NCBI RefSeq assembly: GCF_030161375.1
Contig: NZ_BSSQ01000017.1
Location: 1-64,000 of the forward strand
Direction of reading: 5' to 3'
DNA length: 64,000 nt
DNA from: Paenibacillus glycanilyticus
Lineage (GTDB): Bacteria; Bacillota; Bacilli; Paenibacillales; Paenibacillaceae
Below the pieces are notes generated by a model. The model searched no databases. It had not been told where the DNA came from and saw only the letters and a list, made by a program, of their open reading frames with translations. This document shows, piece by piece, positions 1 to 8,200 of this stretch. The position numbers were made by a program, and so were the translations under genes. The first letter of the stretch is position 1. Each line of letters begins with the position of its first letter.

Positions 1-40
1 ATCCTCTTCGGCGGCCGCGTCTGATGTGTATAAGAGACGG
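1..40 (+). other. Residual Illumina Nextera adapter (non-biological)
   Basis: Bases 8-40 align without gaps to the 33-base Nextera Read 1 transposase adapter with four mismatches (at 11, 16, 22 and 39), including an unbroken 16-base match to the Tn5 mosaic end at 23-38. Bases 1-7 (atcctct) equal the last seven bases of the i5 index I recall as S503. The order index, adapter, insert is that of a library molecule, so this is untrimmed adapter on a contig end. The mismatches fit a low-quality or polished consensus. The adapter also supplies a false in-frame ATG at 24. Confidence 0.93.
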
Positions 41-323
41 GGCACTGGGGCTGCGCGCGGCAGCGCAGCCCGGGGCGCCCGCGCGGCTAGCCGCGGGCGC
101 GCTTTATGCCGCCGCGGGGCAATGGCCCGCCGCGGCGGAGCAGTTTGCGGCTGCGCGCGAAGCCGCGGCGCAGCCATGGGTCTCGCGAGCCGCCGCTTCG
201 GGGCTCGCGGCCGCACTTGCGGCGCGGGCGCGGGCAGCCGCGCCAAGAGCCGTGCCCGCAGCGCCTCTGCTCTGCGAGCGGGAGCTGCTGCTGCGCGTCA
301 CCTCCGCGCTGCACGGCTTATAG
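41..323 (+). CDS. C-terminal fragment of an Ala-rich, TPR-like protein (5' end missing)
   Basis: The frame is open from the adapter junction to a TAG at 321-323 and encodes about 93 residues. The peptide is very rich in Ala, Arg and Leu. It has the small-residue/aromatic rhythm of a tetratricopeptide helix pair around YAAAGQWPAAAEQFAAAREA. It could be the end of a TPR-bearing glycosyltransferase, because the adjacent minus-strand genes are glycosyltransferases and one carries a similar helical repeat region. G+C is visibly far above the neighbouring genes, which may explain why the assembly broke here. The minus strand is also open but gives an unstructured Arg/Ser-rich peptide, so the plus frame is preferred. 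Family assignment is tentative. Confidence 0.45.
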
Positions 324-402
324 GATATAGTGCTCTCAAACACGCTCTCAATATAGCTAATAACCCAAGCGTTTATTTAATCAACCAGCCATCGCGTTCC
401 TC

Positions 403-1557
403 CTACCGCTCCTCATCGCGCTTCGCGAGCTGCTCCGCAATAATCGTCTTCCAGGCCGCCAGCCAGCGGCTCTGGTCGAACGTGAGCGCCGCCCGCCGCG
501 CGGCAGCTCCCATCCGTCTTCGCAGTTTGGGTTGTTCAATGAGGTCGCATATTGCCGGCGTAACGGCGCCGGCTGAAGGATGCGTCAGCCGGCCGTTCAA
601 GCCGTCTATAATGAGGTCGTTCAGTCCGCCGACATTCGTTGCAACCACCGGCAGACCACAGCTCATGGCTTCGAGGCACGAGAGGGAGGTGCCTTCCGAG
701 AACAACGTTGGAATGACCGCGATATCGGCCTGCTGATACGCTTCGCGGACAGTCTCGAACGTATAGGTCCGGTGAATAATCCGATCTTGATGAGGGTGAG
801 CGTCCAGCCATAGGCGGAATACGGCTGCCATGAGCGAGCCTTCGATCAGCTCGCCGGCGAATTCTACGGTTACCGCCGGATAACGCCCCAGCAACTCATC
901 CGCGGACAGCAACATCGTAACGAGTCCGCGTTCATAACTTAATCTTCTAGGGTATAACACGCGTATTCCGCCGTCTGGCGAGGGGGCGCCGGTACGCGGA
1001 ACGAACCAGGAAGTGTCTACCGGATTGGGCAGCAGGGTGACCGTGGCCGGATCCTCGAATTCGCATACCGCCCGGCAATAGGTCTGGAAATGCGAGTCGA
1101 CCGAGACGAGTCGGTCCAGTTGCTGAAGCGCTTGCTGGATCGTCTTGCCGATTGCCGCCTTCGGCGCGGCCGCGAATTGCGGAGTGTCCCAATTAATGCC
1201 ATGGCAAATGCCTATGCTGCCGGGGCGATAATGAATAGGATGCCAGATGCAGCTGGCATAAATGATTAACCCGTCCGCCGCGGCGGCCATCTGATCAAAC
1301 ACCTCGGTGATCTGGTTCCCTTCAAAGGTCCAGCCGCGTACTTGCATCCCCTCGTACACCGTGTCAAAAGGTTCGTAAAACGTCAGCTGATAGATAACCG
1401 GAGTAAGTCCCAGCTCTTTAATGGCGCGGGCCAGCAAATGGACGTAACGCTCCAGTCCGCCGCCAAATAGGCGGGTGTGCTCTTGGCCGTAGCCGTTCAA
1501 ATAACTGTGGGTTAATATCGTTACCGTTTTTGGCAATTCCGGCTTCAAACTACTCAT
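403..1557 (-). CDS. Glycosyltransferase family 4 (GT-B fold)
   Basis: A 384-residue protein predicted to transfer a sugar from a nucleotide-sugar donor in the cytoplasm, probably for cell-surface glycan or protein glycosylation. The N-terminal half starts with a beta strand and a Gly-rich loop (FGGGLERYVHLLARAI), as in GT4 acceptor domains. The C-terminal half carries the E-x7-E donor-site signature EGTSLSCLEAMSCGLPVVAT at about residues 288-307. Length is normal for the family. The start overlaps the end of the upstream GT2 gene by 8 bases, so the two are translationally coupled. It is the last gene of a three-gene minus-strand operon. Donor and acceptor cannot be told from sequence. Confidence 0.88.
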   Translation of the reverse strand: MSSLKPELPKTVTILTHSYLNGYGQEHTRLFGGGLERYVHLLARAIKELGLTPVIYQLTFYEPFDTVYEGMQVRGWTFEGNQITEVFDQMAAAADGLIIYASCIWHPIHYRPGSIGICHGINWDTPQFAAAPKAAIGKTIQQALQQLDRLVSVDSHFQTYCRAVCEFEDPATVTLLPNPVDTSWFVPRTGAPSPDGGIRVLYPRRLSYERGLVTMLLSADELLGRYPAVTVEFAGELIEGSLMAAVFRLWLDAHPHQDRIIHRTYTFETVREAYQQADIAVIPTLFSEGTSLSCLEAMSCGLPVVATNVGGLNDLIIDGLNGRLTHPSAGAVTPAICDLIEQPKLRRRMGAAARRAALTFDQSRWLAAWKTIIAEQLAKRDEER

Positions 1558-2302
1558 CGTCCCGGTTCCTTTCCTGCCAGCGGATCAGTCTTGGATTCGG
1601 CTCCAGAATGGAAGCATAATGGCCGAGACTGCCCCATTGCCCCTCGGGGTCCAGCTTGATATACCGGTCGTGCTTGGCCCGCCGTTCTTCGGCGCTTCCC
1701 GCCCACCCGAAATGTTTGATCCGCAGATCGGTATCGAGACCGGGCAAAGCGCTATACGTAAAAGGCAACCGTGGCGCATGATGCGCCCGCTTCGGAAAAG
1801 CATAATGATAGCCCGGCAAATACCGGACAAGCGTCATGATCGGACGCTGATGCAGATTCCACCATTCATCCTCCCGGTAATGCGTAACCGAATCCCAGAA
1901 ATCGTACATGCGAAACGACACCGTATCGTATTCGTCTTGATCGATAAGCTCCCGCATGGCGTCCTTCGTATAGTCTTCATAGAATTCGTCCGCGTCCACG
2001 GCCAAGAGCCAATCCGGATTTGTCTCTTCCGCCGCCCGCCACAACTGTTCGCGAAGCAGCCATTCCTTATGGAACAGGGATTCTTTATTGCGGACAAGCT
2101 TGACGACTTTCGGAAACGATGCCGCGATGTCCGGCGTTTGATCCGTGCTGGCATCGTCGACAATGACAATCTCGTCTACAAAACCGGACAGATCCGCAAG
2201 AACCGCCTCCAAATACCGGCCGGCTTCATTGCGGACATGCATCATGGCCGTTAACTTGTTGCTTTCTTTTTTCCTGCCGCCTTTCCCGAGACCGTTAGCC
2301 AT
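1550..2302 (-). CDS. Glycosyltransferase family 2 (GT-A fold)
   Basis: A 250-residue GT2 enzyme. A lysine-rich N-terminus is followed by the nucleotide-binding strand EIVIVDDASTDQTPDI (about 44-59) and the metal-binding DAD motif in WLLAVDADEFYED (D103/D105). The rest fits the short cytosolic GT2 type with a conserved aromatic region (WDSVTHYREDEWW). There is no membrane segment. An ATG start with AAGGAGG upstream is well placed. It begins three bases after the stop of the preceding gene and overlaps the following GT4, so the three genes form one transcription unit. A role in surface polysaccharide or flagellin/S-layer glycosylation is inferred from this pairing only. Confidence 0.87.
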   Translation of the reverse strand: MANGLGKGGRKKESNKLTAMMHVRNEAGRYLEAVLADLSGFVDEIVIVDDASTDQTPDIAASFPKVVKLVRNKESLFHKEWLLREQLWRAAEETNPDWLLAVDADEFYEDYTKDAMRELIDQDEYDTVSFRMYDFWDSVTHYREDEWWNLHQRPIMTLVRYLPGYHYAFPKRAHHAPRLPFTYSALPGLDTDLRIKHFGWAGSAEERRAKHDRYIKLDPEGQWGSLGHYASILEPNPRLIRWQERNRDDE

Positions 2303-2305
2303 CTT

Positions 2306-3511
2306 TCAGTTGGCCTCCTTATTTCCCCGTGTGAGCTCCCTTACGGTGCTGTCCATTACGGCTAGTTCTACCATTCCGTGCAACTCCTCTTGAATGTTCT
2401 CACCGGCCTGCAAGAAACAATGAATCGCTTCATGCCGTTTACCCGCCAGCAGCAACGCGGTTCCTTGCAAATGCTGCCACTGTCTGCGGTCGCTCGCGGA
2501 TTGCCGGTGCCGGGCTGACATGAGAGAATACGCGCCGTCCAGTCTTCCCATCTGAATGTAGGCGCTGACGAGCAGCGTTCTGGCTTCGGGATCGCCGGAT
2601 AGCGGCTCTAGGAGCGCAGATGCTTTACGGTAGTCGTCATTTAGCATGTACAGCCGGGCTTGAACGAGCAACCGCTTTCCGCTGGCCAGCCATATCGTCA
2701 ATTGCTCGGCTTCCTGCCATTCTTTCTCTCCTTGGGCGGTATAACCGTACGTTCTGACGGCATCCTGGAGATGCCCTTGTTCCAGCTCGATAGCCGACAG
2801 GAACCGGTATACGTCCTGAAGGGTATGGTTGCGGCCCTCGGCCAACATCTGCTCGAAAGAAGCCAGAAGAAGCTTGCGCGCGTAATCCGCCTCCCCCGTC
2901 AAGTAACGGTATACCGAGTGGAAAAAAAGCCCGTCGGCGTATCCTTGCGCCGATGCCTGATCCGTGATTTCCTGCTGCTGTTGCTCTAGCAGACCGTTCC
3001 GCCAGCTCGCTCTATGACGCTGCTGAAGGCGGATCAGAGTATCGGATTCAAAGCCGTCGATATGCCATTCTATCGCTTGTTTGGCGAACAGGTCTGACGT
3101 TTCGTCGAGCCCATCCATCAGGAAGACGCTGCCCCTTCGGAACGATTGCTCCAAGTAGAATGCTTCCGAACCCGCTACCACCATCGTCGCGTAAGCGCAT
3201 AGCCATAAGCGGCATTTGCTCCACAATTCGGCTTCTTCCGGCTCGGGACCGGGCAGCACGGCAATTAGACAACGGGGTTTCAGCGGCACCGCAATATGCA
3301 CCCAGGCCGCATGCATGACGATCGCGGAGGCATTGCTCCAATTAACGGAGCCCAGTTGTTCCAAGGCGAGCGTCTCCACTCCGTTTGGGGCGTCATCGGC
3401 AACCGCCAGCAGCTTCCTTTTCCGTGAAAGCTCCTCCAGCCAGCTCTTTAGCCCAGGCGGAATGCCGCGCCAGCCGCCATTTGGGAAGATGACAATCGGT
3501 TGTGCTTGCAT
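2306..3511 (-). CDS. Putative glycosyltransferase-like protein with TPR-type C-terminal solenoid
   Basis: A 401-residue protein, first gene of the glycosylation cluster. Residues 1-125 look like an N-terminal GT-B half, with alternating strands and helices (QPIVIFPNGGWRGIP at the start, a VVAGSEAFYLEQSF segment near 110-125). I see no donor-site E-x7-E motif, so a complete catalytic domain is not evident. From about residue 185 the protein is a run of helical pairs of TPR type (ADYARKLLLASFEQMLAEG, DDYRKASALLEPLSGDPEA, GKRHEAIHCFLQAGE). It may be an accessory or scaffold for the two glycosyltransferases downstream. No specific family is recognised. Confidence 0.6.
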   Translation of the reverse strand: MQAQPIVIFPNGGWRGIPPGLKSWLEELSRKRKLLAVADDAPNGVETLALEQLGSVNWSNASAIVMHAAWVHIAVPLKPRCLIAVLPGPEPEEAELWSKCRLWLCAYATMVVAGSEAFYLEQSFRRGSVFLMDGLDETSDLFAKQAIEWHIDGFESDTLIRLQQRHRASWRNGLLEQQQQEITDQASAQGYADGLFFHSVYRYLTGEADYARKLLLASFEQMLAEGRNHTLQDVYRFLSAIELEQGHLQDAVRTYGYTAQGEKEWQEAEQLTIWLASGKRLLVQARLYMLNDDYRKASALLEPLSGDPEARTLLVSAYIQMGRLDGAYSLMSARHRQSASDRRQWQHLQGTALLLAGKRHEAIHCFLQAGENIQEELHGMVELAVMDSTVRELTRGNKEAN

Positions 3512-3671
3512 GGCGCTTCACCATCCGTTTTTCAACTTTTTAGTTCTTGTAGGAATGTATGAAAAATAGTACTATAACGATTCCTTAAGCTTTCCGGTTT
3601 TTTCTCGAACTGGAAGTAAACAATAGGCACATCATCAGGTGAAGACACAAGGAAAGAGGTAGGTTTGTTAG
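3512..3671. promoter_or_regulatory. Divergent intergenic region of glycosylation operon and symporter
   Basis: This 160-base, fairly AT-rich gap must hold promoters for the minus-strand operon and the plus-strand symporter. A perfect 12-base palindrome, tatagtactata-like, lies at about 3568-3581 and reads as an AT-rich -10-like element on both strands. No -35 with good spacing stands out, so no promoter is asserted. A purine-rich ribosome site (aaagaggtagg) precedes the plus-strand ATG at 3672. Confidence 0.35.
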
Positions 3672-5042
3672 ATGGTTGATCAAAATAAGAGTGCTCCGGC
3701 TCCGGAATCGGCGGGCGGAGGCGAGCGTTTCTCGCAGTCCGGCTTCATCTTTGCCGCAATCGGAAGCGCCGTTGGGCTCGGCAACATGTGGAAATTCCCT
3801 TATATTACGGGCAAATACGGCGGGGCGGCTTTTTTCCTCATGTTTATCGTATGTTTGCTTGCCGTAGGTTTGCCGGTATTAATGGCTGAACTGACGATTG
3901 GCCGCGGCGGACGGGGCAGCGTATCCACTTCCTTTAACCGGCTGACCAAGAAAAAGGGTTGGGGAACACTCGGATTTTTAATGGTTCTGGCTCCGTTTCT
4001 GATATTGTCCTTCTACGCGGTTATCGCGGGCTGGACGCTCTATTACGCGGTACAATCCTTCTCCGGGAATCTATTCTCGAATTCTGATTATTCGGCTACT
4101 TTCGGATCTTTTATCGGCAGCTGGCAGCCGGTATGGTGGATGCTCCTGGCGCTCGTTCTGACCGCCTTCGTTATCATTAAAGGCGTATCCTCGGGGATCG
4201 AAAAGTTTAATAAAATATTGATTCCGGGACTCGTTATTCTGCTCGTCGCCCTCGTGATCCGGGCGCTCACTCTTAAAGGAGCCGGCGATGGCGTGTCGTT
4301 TTTCCTTGAACCGGATTTCAGCAAGCTGACGGCCCAATCGGCCCTGATCGCGCTTGGACATGCTTTCTTCTCCTTGTCGCTTGGCATGGGGACGATGATT
4401 ACGTATGGCGCTTATGTAGACAAGAGACAGTCGCTTGGCGTTGGCACGATGGCTATTGGCCTTGGAGACCTCTTGTATGCGCTCCTGGCAGGTCTCATTA
4501 TCTTCCCGACGTCGTTTGCTTTTGGCATTGAACCAGGCCAAGGGCCGGGTCTCGTATTTGTTGCTTTGCCTGCCGCGTTCGCGGCGATGCCGTTTGGCAG
4601 CTTGTTCGGCGGTTTGTTCTTCGTGCTGCTGGCGTTTGCCGCATTAACTTCAACCGTAGGCTTGCTAGAGGTGCCGGTTGCATTCGTCCGGGAACGTTTT
4701 GGATGGAGCCGCGGAAAGTCGGTTATCATCATTACGCTGCTTATTTTCATTATCGGGATTCCTTCCGCCGTTTCGGTTGGAGGAGCCGTGGATATATCGT
4801 TTGGACATAAGACGTTCTTTGATTGGATGGACTTTATTTGCTCCTACATTCTGCTGCCGGTTGGCGGTCTGATCGTAACGATCTTCGTCGGCTGGATTTG
4901 GAGGGATGCGGCCAAAGAGGCGGGCGTTAAGTCTTCTTGGCTTTATGTCTGGCTCTTTATGGTCCGCTATATTGCTCCGATTCTCGTTTTGCTCGTCTTG
5001 CTGCATTCGACCGGCGCGTTGGACTTCTTATTTAAAGAGTAG
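3672..5042 (+). CDS. Sodium-dependent transporter, NSS (neurotransmitter:sodium symporter) family
   Basis: A 456-residue polytopic membrane protein with the NSS signature AAIGSAVGLGNMWKFPY at residues 28-44. This unwound TM1 segment binds Na+ and substrate in LeuT-type transporters. About eleven to twelve hydrophobic segments follow, and bacterial NSS proteins run to about 450-510 residues. It should import an amino acid or related amine by Na+ symport. Substrate cannot be assigned. It is a single gene between divergent glycosyltransferases and glnS, with no partner gene. The hydrophilic N-terminus (Ser/Ala/Gly-rich, about 20 residues) is typical. Confidence 0.92.
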   Translation: MVDQNKSAPAPESAGGGERFSQSGFIFAAIGSAVGLGNMWKFPYITGKYGGAAFFLMFIVCLLAVGLPVLMAELTIGRGGRGSVSTSFNRLTKKKGWGTLGFLMVLAPFLILSFYAVIAGWTLYYAVQSFSGNLFSNSDYSATFGSFIGSWQPVWWMLLALVLTAFVIIKGVSSGIEKFNKILIPGLVILLVALVIRALTLKGAGDGVSFFLEPDFSKLTAQSALIALGHAFFSLSLGMGTMITYGAYVDKRQSLGVGTMAIGLGDLLYALLAGLIIFPTSFAFGIEPGQGPGLVFVALPAAFAAMPFGSLFGGLFFVLLAFAALTSTVGLLEVPVAFVRERFGWSRGKSVIIITLLIFIIGIPSAVSVGGAVDISFGHKTFFDWMDFICSYILLPVGGLIVTIFVGWIWRDAAKEAGVKSSWLYVWLFMVRYIAPILVLLVLLHSTGALDFLFKE

Positions 5043-5120
5043 AGGCTGAAATGCCAGTGTATTTTCTCGTAAATTTGTGTATGATAGGAAGATAATTATT
5101 TACGGGAAAGGTTGGTCGCC

Positions 5121-6794
5121 GTGGAAAACACAGTGGAGAACAAGACATCATCCTCTAACTTTATCAAGAACATCGTCGTCGAAGATTTGAAAGAAGGCCA
5201 CGTGCAGGAAATCGTGACCCGCTTTCCGCCGGAGCCTAACGGATATTTGCACATTGGACATGCCAAGTCGATCTGCCTGAACTTCGAGCTTGCCGATGAA
5301 TTCAAAGGACGTACGAACCTGCGGTTCGACGACACGAATCCGGTGAAGGAAGATACGGAATATGTCGAGTCGATCAAGGAAGACGTGCGTTGGCTCGGCT
5401 TTGACTGGGACGATCTTCGGTTTGCGTCGGACTACTTCGAAGAATTGTATAACCGCGCCGTCTTGCTTATCCGCAAAGGCAAAGCTTACGTGTGCGACCT
5501 GACTGCCGAGCAAATCCGCGAGATGCGCGGGACGCTAACGCAGCCGGGACAAGACAGCCCGTACCGCAGCCGCAGCGTGGAAGAGAATCTTGACCTGTTC
5601 GCCAGAATGCGCGCAGGCGAGTTCAAGGACGGTTCCAAGGTGCTTCGCGCGAAGATTGATATGGCTTCGCCGAACATTAATTTCCGCGACCCGGTATTGT
5701 ACCGGATTGCCCATGCCCATCATCACCGGACCGGCGATGCATGGTGCATCTACCCGATGTACGACTATGCGCATCCGATCAGCGATGCGATTGAAGGCAT
5801 TACGCATTCCATCTGTACGCTCGAATTCGCAGACCACCGTCCGCTTTACGACTGGGCGATTGCGGAATGCGAAATGGTTGACGTGCCGAAGCAATACGAG
5901 TTTGCCCGCCTCAACATTACGAATACCGTGATGAGCAAAAGAAAGCTGAAGTCGCTTGTAGACGAAGGCGTCGTAACCGGCTGGGACGACCCGCGCATGC
6001 CAACGATCAGCGGTTTGCGCCGCAAAGGCTACACGGCGGAAGCAATCCGCGCGTTCTGCCGCGAGATTGGCGTAGCGAAAGCAAACAGCACCGTGGACGA
6101 ACGGATGCTGGAGCATTTTATCCGCGAGGATCTGAAGATGAAGGCACTCCGCACGATGGCTGTTCTGCAGCCGCTGAAGGTCGTCATTACGAACTATCCG
6201 GAAGGCCAAGTAGAAATGCTTGAAGCAGAGAACAACGCAGAGAATGAGGAAATGGGCACTCGCCAAATTCCGTTCTCCCGCGAAATTTACATCGAACAAG
6301 ACGATTTCATGGAGAATCCTCCGGCGAAATATTTCCGTCTGTTCCCTGGCAACGAAGTGCGCCTGAAACACGCTTACTTCATTACTTGCCAAGAAGTGAT
6401 CAAGGATGAAGACGGCAATGTCATCGAGCTGCGCTGCACCTATGACCCGGCAACCAAAAGCGGTTCGGGCTTTAATGCCCGCAAAGTTAAAGGCACGATT
6501 CATTGGGTAGAAGCTTCGCAGGCCGTGCCTGCCGACTTCCGTCTGTATGAGCCGCTCATTACGAATGAAGCCGAAGAGGAAGGCAAACCGTTCCTCGAAT
6601 GCATCAACCCGAACAACCAGCAAGTGCTGAAAGGTTTTGTTGAGCCAAACATGAAGGACGCGAAGGGACATGACAAGTTCCAATTCTTCCGCCATGGGTA
6701 CTTCAACGTGGATCCGAAGGATTCATCTTCTGAGAATCTGGTATTCAATCGCATCGTATCGCTGAAGAGCTCGTTTGATCCATCCAAAGCTTAA
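5121..6794 (+). CDS. glnS: Glutaminyl-tRNA synthetase
   Basis: Charges tRNA-Gln directly with glutamine. The class I HIGH signature lies in PPEPNGYLHIGHAK (residues 36-49) and the KMSKS-equivalent in VMSKRKL (about 269-275). The arrangement LRFDDTNPVKEDTEYVESI after HIGH, and a two-part beta-barrel C-terminus that includes the KGTIHWV strand, distinguish GlnRS from GluRS. Length (557) matches bacterial GlnRS. GTG at 5121 is preferred because the purine-rich ggaaagg lies about ten bases upstream. The in-frame TTG at 5112 would sit almost on that site. Most Bacilli lack this enzyme and make Gln-tRNA by transamidation, so its presence is taxonomically informative. Confidence 0.96.
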   Translation: MENTVENKTSSSNFIKNIVVEDLKEGHVQEIVTRFPPEPNGYLHIGHAKSICLNFELADEFKGRTNLRFDDTNPVKEDTEYVESIKEDVRWLGFDWDDLRFASDYFEELYNRAVLLIRKGKAYVCDLTAEQIREMRGTLTQPGQDSPYRSRSVEENLDLFARMRAGEFKDGSKVLRAKIDMASPNINFRDPVLYRIAHAHHHRTGDAWCIYPMYDYAHPISDAIEGITHSICTLEFADHRPLYDWAIAECEMVDVPKQYEFARLNITNTVMSKRKLKSLVDEGVVTGWDDPRMPTISGLRRKGYTAEAIRAFCREIGVAKANSTVDERMLEHFIREDLKMKALRTMAVLQPLKVVITNYPEGQVEMLEAENNAENEEMGTRQIPFSREIYIEQDDFMENPPAKYFRLFPGNEVRLKHAYFITCQEVIKDEDGNVIELRCTYDPATKSGSGFNARKVKGTIHWVEASQAVPADFRLYEPLITNEAEEEGKPFLECINPNNQQVLKGFVEPNMKDAKGHDKFQFFRHGYFNVDPKDSSSENLVFNRIVSLKSSFDPSKA

Positions 6795-6800
6795 GTTTAC

Positions 6801-6836
6801 CCGGTCTGTCCATTATGGATAGACCGGTTTTTTGTT
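6801..6836 (+). terminator. Intrinsic terminator of glnS
   Basis: An 11-base stem (ccggtctgtcc / ggatagaccgg, one G-U pair) with the 5-base loop attat is followed by a run of T. It lies six bases after the glnS stop codon. Confidence 0.9.
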
Positions 6837-7063
6837 GTTTGAACAAAGGCTATGTAGAATGGCCTCGGATTTAGAAGTAAATTGTATAAAAAAGGATGAT
6901 TATCCTTATGTGTCTAATTTGTAACATAACAAAAGATGATACGTAATAAGCTTATAGGAAAGTATCTGGAGCTTATCAAGCAAAGAGGTTAATAGAGACA
7001 TAGGGAGGATTGCCGCAAGGAAGGGACGATGTTTGTTCATACTAATTAAATGGAGGCTGGAAG

Positions 7064-7471
7064 ATGGATCATCATATGAATGTAGGTTTTTGGAGGCGTT
7101 TCGGCGCGAATCTATTGGATGCGATCATCATTGGCGTTCCGCTAGCCATCATTTCGTTTGTGATATTCGGGAACGGGGATAACGCGTTTACGAATGTCGT
7201 TTCTTTTCTATACTCCTTGCTCATTCCGGTCTTTTGGGGCGGCTACACGATCGGGAAAAAAATATGCGGCATCCAAATCCGCCGTCTGGACGGTACGCCG
7301 CCTGGAATCGGCACGATGCTGCTGCGCAATGTAGTAGGCGGTCTCATCTACGGCATTACATTTGGAGTCGCGGTAATCGTCAGCGCCTTTATGGTTGGCC
7401 TTCGCCAAGACAAACGCGCCATCCATGACTTTATCGCCGGCACGGTTGTTGTCCATGACGGCAGCGAATAA
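7064..7471 (+). CDS. RDD family membrane protein
   Basis: A 135-residue integral membrane protein. It opens with GFWRRFGANLLDAIII, the Arg/Asp pattern that defines the RDD family. Hydrophobic segments lie at about 15-33, 40-60 and 95-115, and a basic C-terminal DKRAIHDFIAGTVVV motif is also typical of RDD proteins. Function of the family is poorly defined; some members are linked to Na+ or H+ transport or to protein secretion. It is monocistronic: it follows the glnS terminator by more than 200 bases, has its own ribosome site (ggagg) and is followed by its own terminator. Confidence 0.88.
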   Translation: MDHHMNVGFWRRFGANLLDAIIIGVPLAIISFVIFGNGDNAFTNVVSFLYSLLIPVFWGGYTIGKKICGIQIRRLDGTPPGIGTMLLRNVVGGLIYGITFGVAVIVSAFMVGLRQDKRAIHDFIAGTVVVHDGSE

Positions 7472-7479
7472 GCAACTCT

Positions 7480-7526
7480 ATAAAGCACGCAAGTTCCCGC
7501 TAGGAACCTGCGTGCTTTATTTATTT
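7480..7526 (+). terminator. Intrinsic terminator of the RDD gene
   Basis: A long hairpin pairs ataaagcacgcaagttccc with ggaacctgcgtgctttat around the 4-base loop gcta, with one mismatch, and leads into ttatttatttg. Confidence 0.85.
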
Positions 7527-7617
7527 GTAGTGGTTGAATTATTTACACGTGCGCAAATATTGCCCAAGCTGGTACAATCAAATAAAAGGAAACAACGTGC
7601 CAAGGAGAGAAATAGTT

Positions 7618-8118
7618 ATGAACCGAGAATTTACGATCCGAGATGCAGGAGTAGAAGATCTGCCCCGCATCGTCGAAATATACAACTCCACGATCGCATC
7701 CCGCCAGGTAACGGCTGACCTAGAGCCGGTATCGGTGGAGAGCCGAATGAGATGGTATGACGAGCATTCGCCGGATTTTCGCCCGTTATGGGTGCTTGAA
7801 GATCAAGGCGAAATGATCGCATGGCTGAGCTTCCAGTCTTTTTACGGGCGCCCGGCGTATAATGCGACGGCCGAGATCAGTATTTATATCGACCAGGAAC
7901 AACGCTCGCGCGGGATTGGTTCTTGGCTGATTCAGAAAGCGCTGGAAGCAAGTCCGGGGCTTGGCATTCGCACGCTGCTCGGGTTCGTGTTTGGCCATAA
8001 TGAGCCTAGCCTTGCGCTGCTCCGCAAATTTGGCTTCGAAGAATGGGCGAACCTTCCGAAGGTAGCCGAGCTGGATGGGGTAGAGCGGGATTTGATTATT
8101 GTCGGACGCAAGATTTAG
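7618..8118 (+). CDS. GNAT N-acetyltransferase, phosphinothricin acetyltransferase-like
   Basis: A 166-residue acetyl-CoA-dependent N-acetyltransferase of the PAT/MnaT branch, whose members acetylate L-methionine sulfone or sulfoximine, phosphinothricin or similar amino acids. The N-terminal RDAGVEDLPRIVEIYNSTI and ISIYIDQEQRSRGIGSWLIQ (the acetyl-CoA loop, RSRGIG) are characteristic. LGFVFGHNEPSLALLRKFGF near the end matches the family's C-terminal part. The start is ATG 7618, which has aaggaga seven bases upstream. An in-frame open stretch reaches further 5' but has no ribosome site. It is a single gene; true substrate unknown. Confidence 0.87.
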   Translation: MNREFTIRDAGVEDLPRIVEIYNSTIASRQVTADLEPVSVESRMRWYDEHSPDFRPLWVLEDQGEMIAWLSFQSFYGRPAYNATAEISIYIDQEQRSRGIGSWLIQKALEASPGLGIRTLLGFVFGHNEPSLALLRKFGFEEWANLPKVAELDGVERDLIIVGRKI

Positions 8119-8152
8119 TGCAGAACAGAATTGGTAATATGCGTCAAAACGA

Positions 8153-8182
8153 TTGATTCTGGTAACAATAGGATGATATAAC
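8153..8182 (+). promoter_or_regulatory. Candidate sigma-A promoter of hisC
   Basis: TTGATT at 8153-8158 and TATAAC at 8177-8182 are separated by 18 bases, and the predicted start is a few bases upstream of the hisC ribosome site. Confidence 0.5.
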
Positions 8183-8200
8183 GACAGGGGAGAATGCACA

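Noticed and set aside
5535..6695. Minus-strand open frame opposite glnS
   Set aside because: Shadow frame; the GlnRS motifs lie on the plus strand in order.
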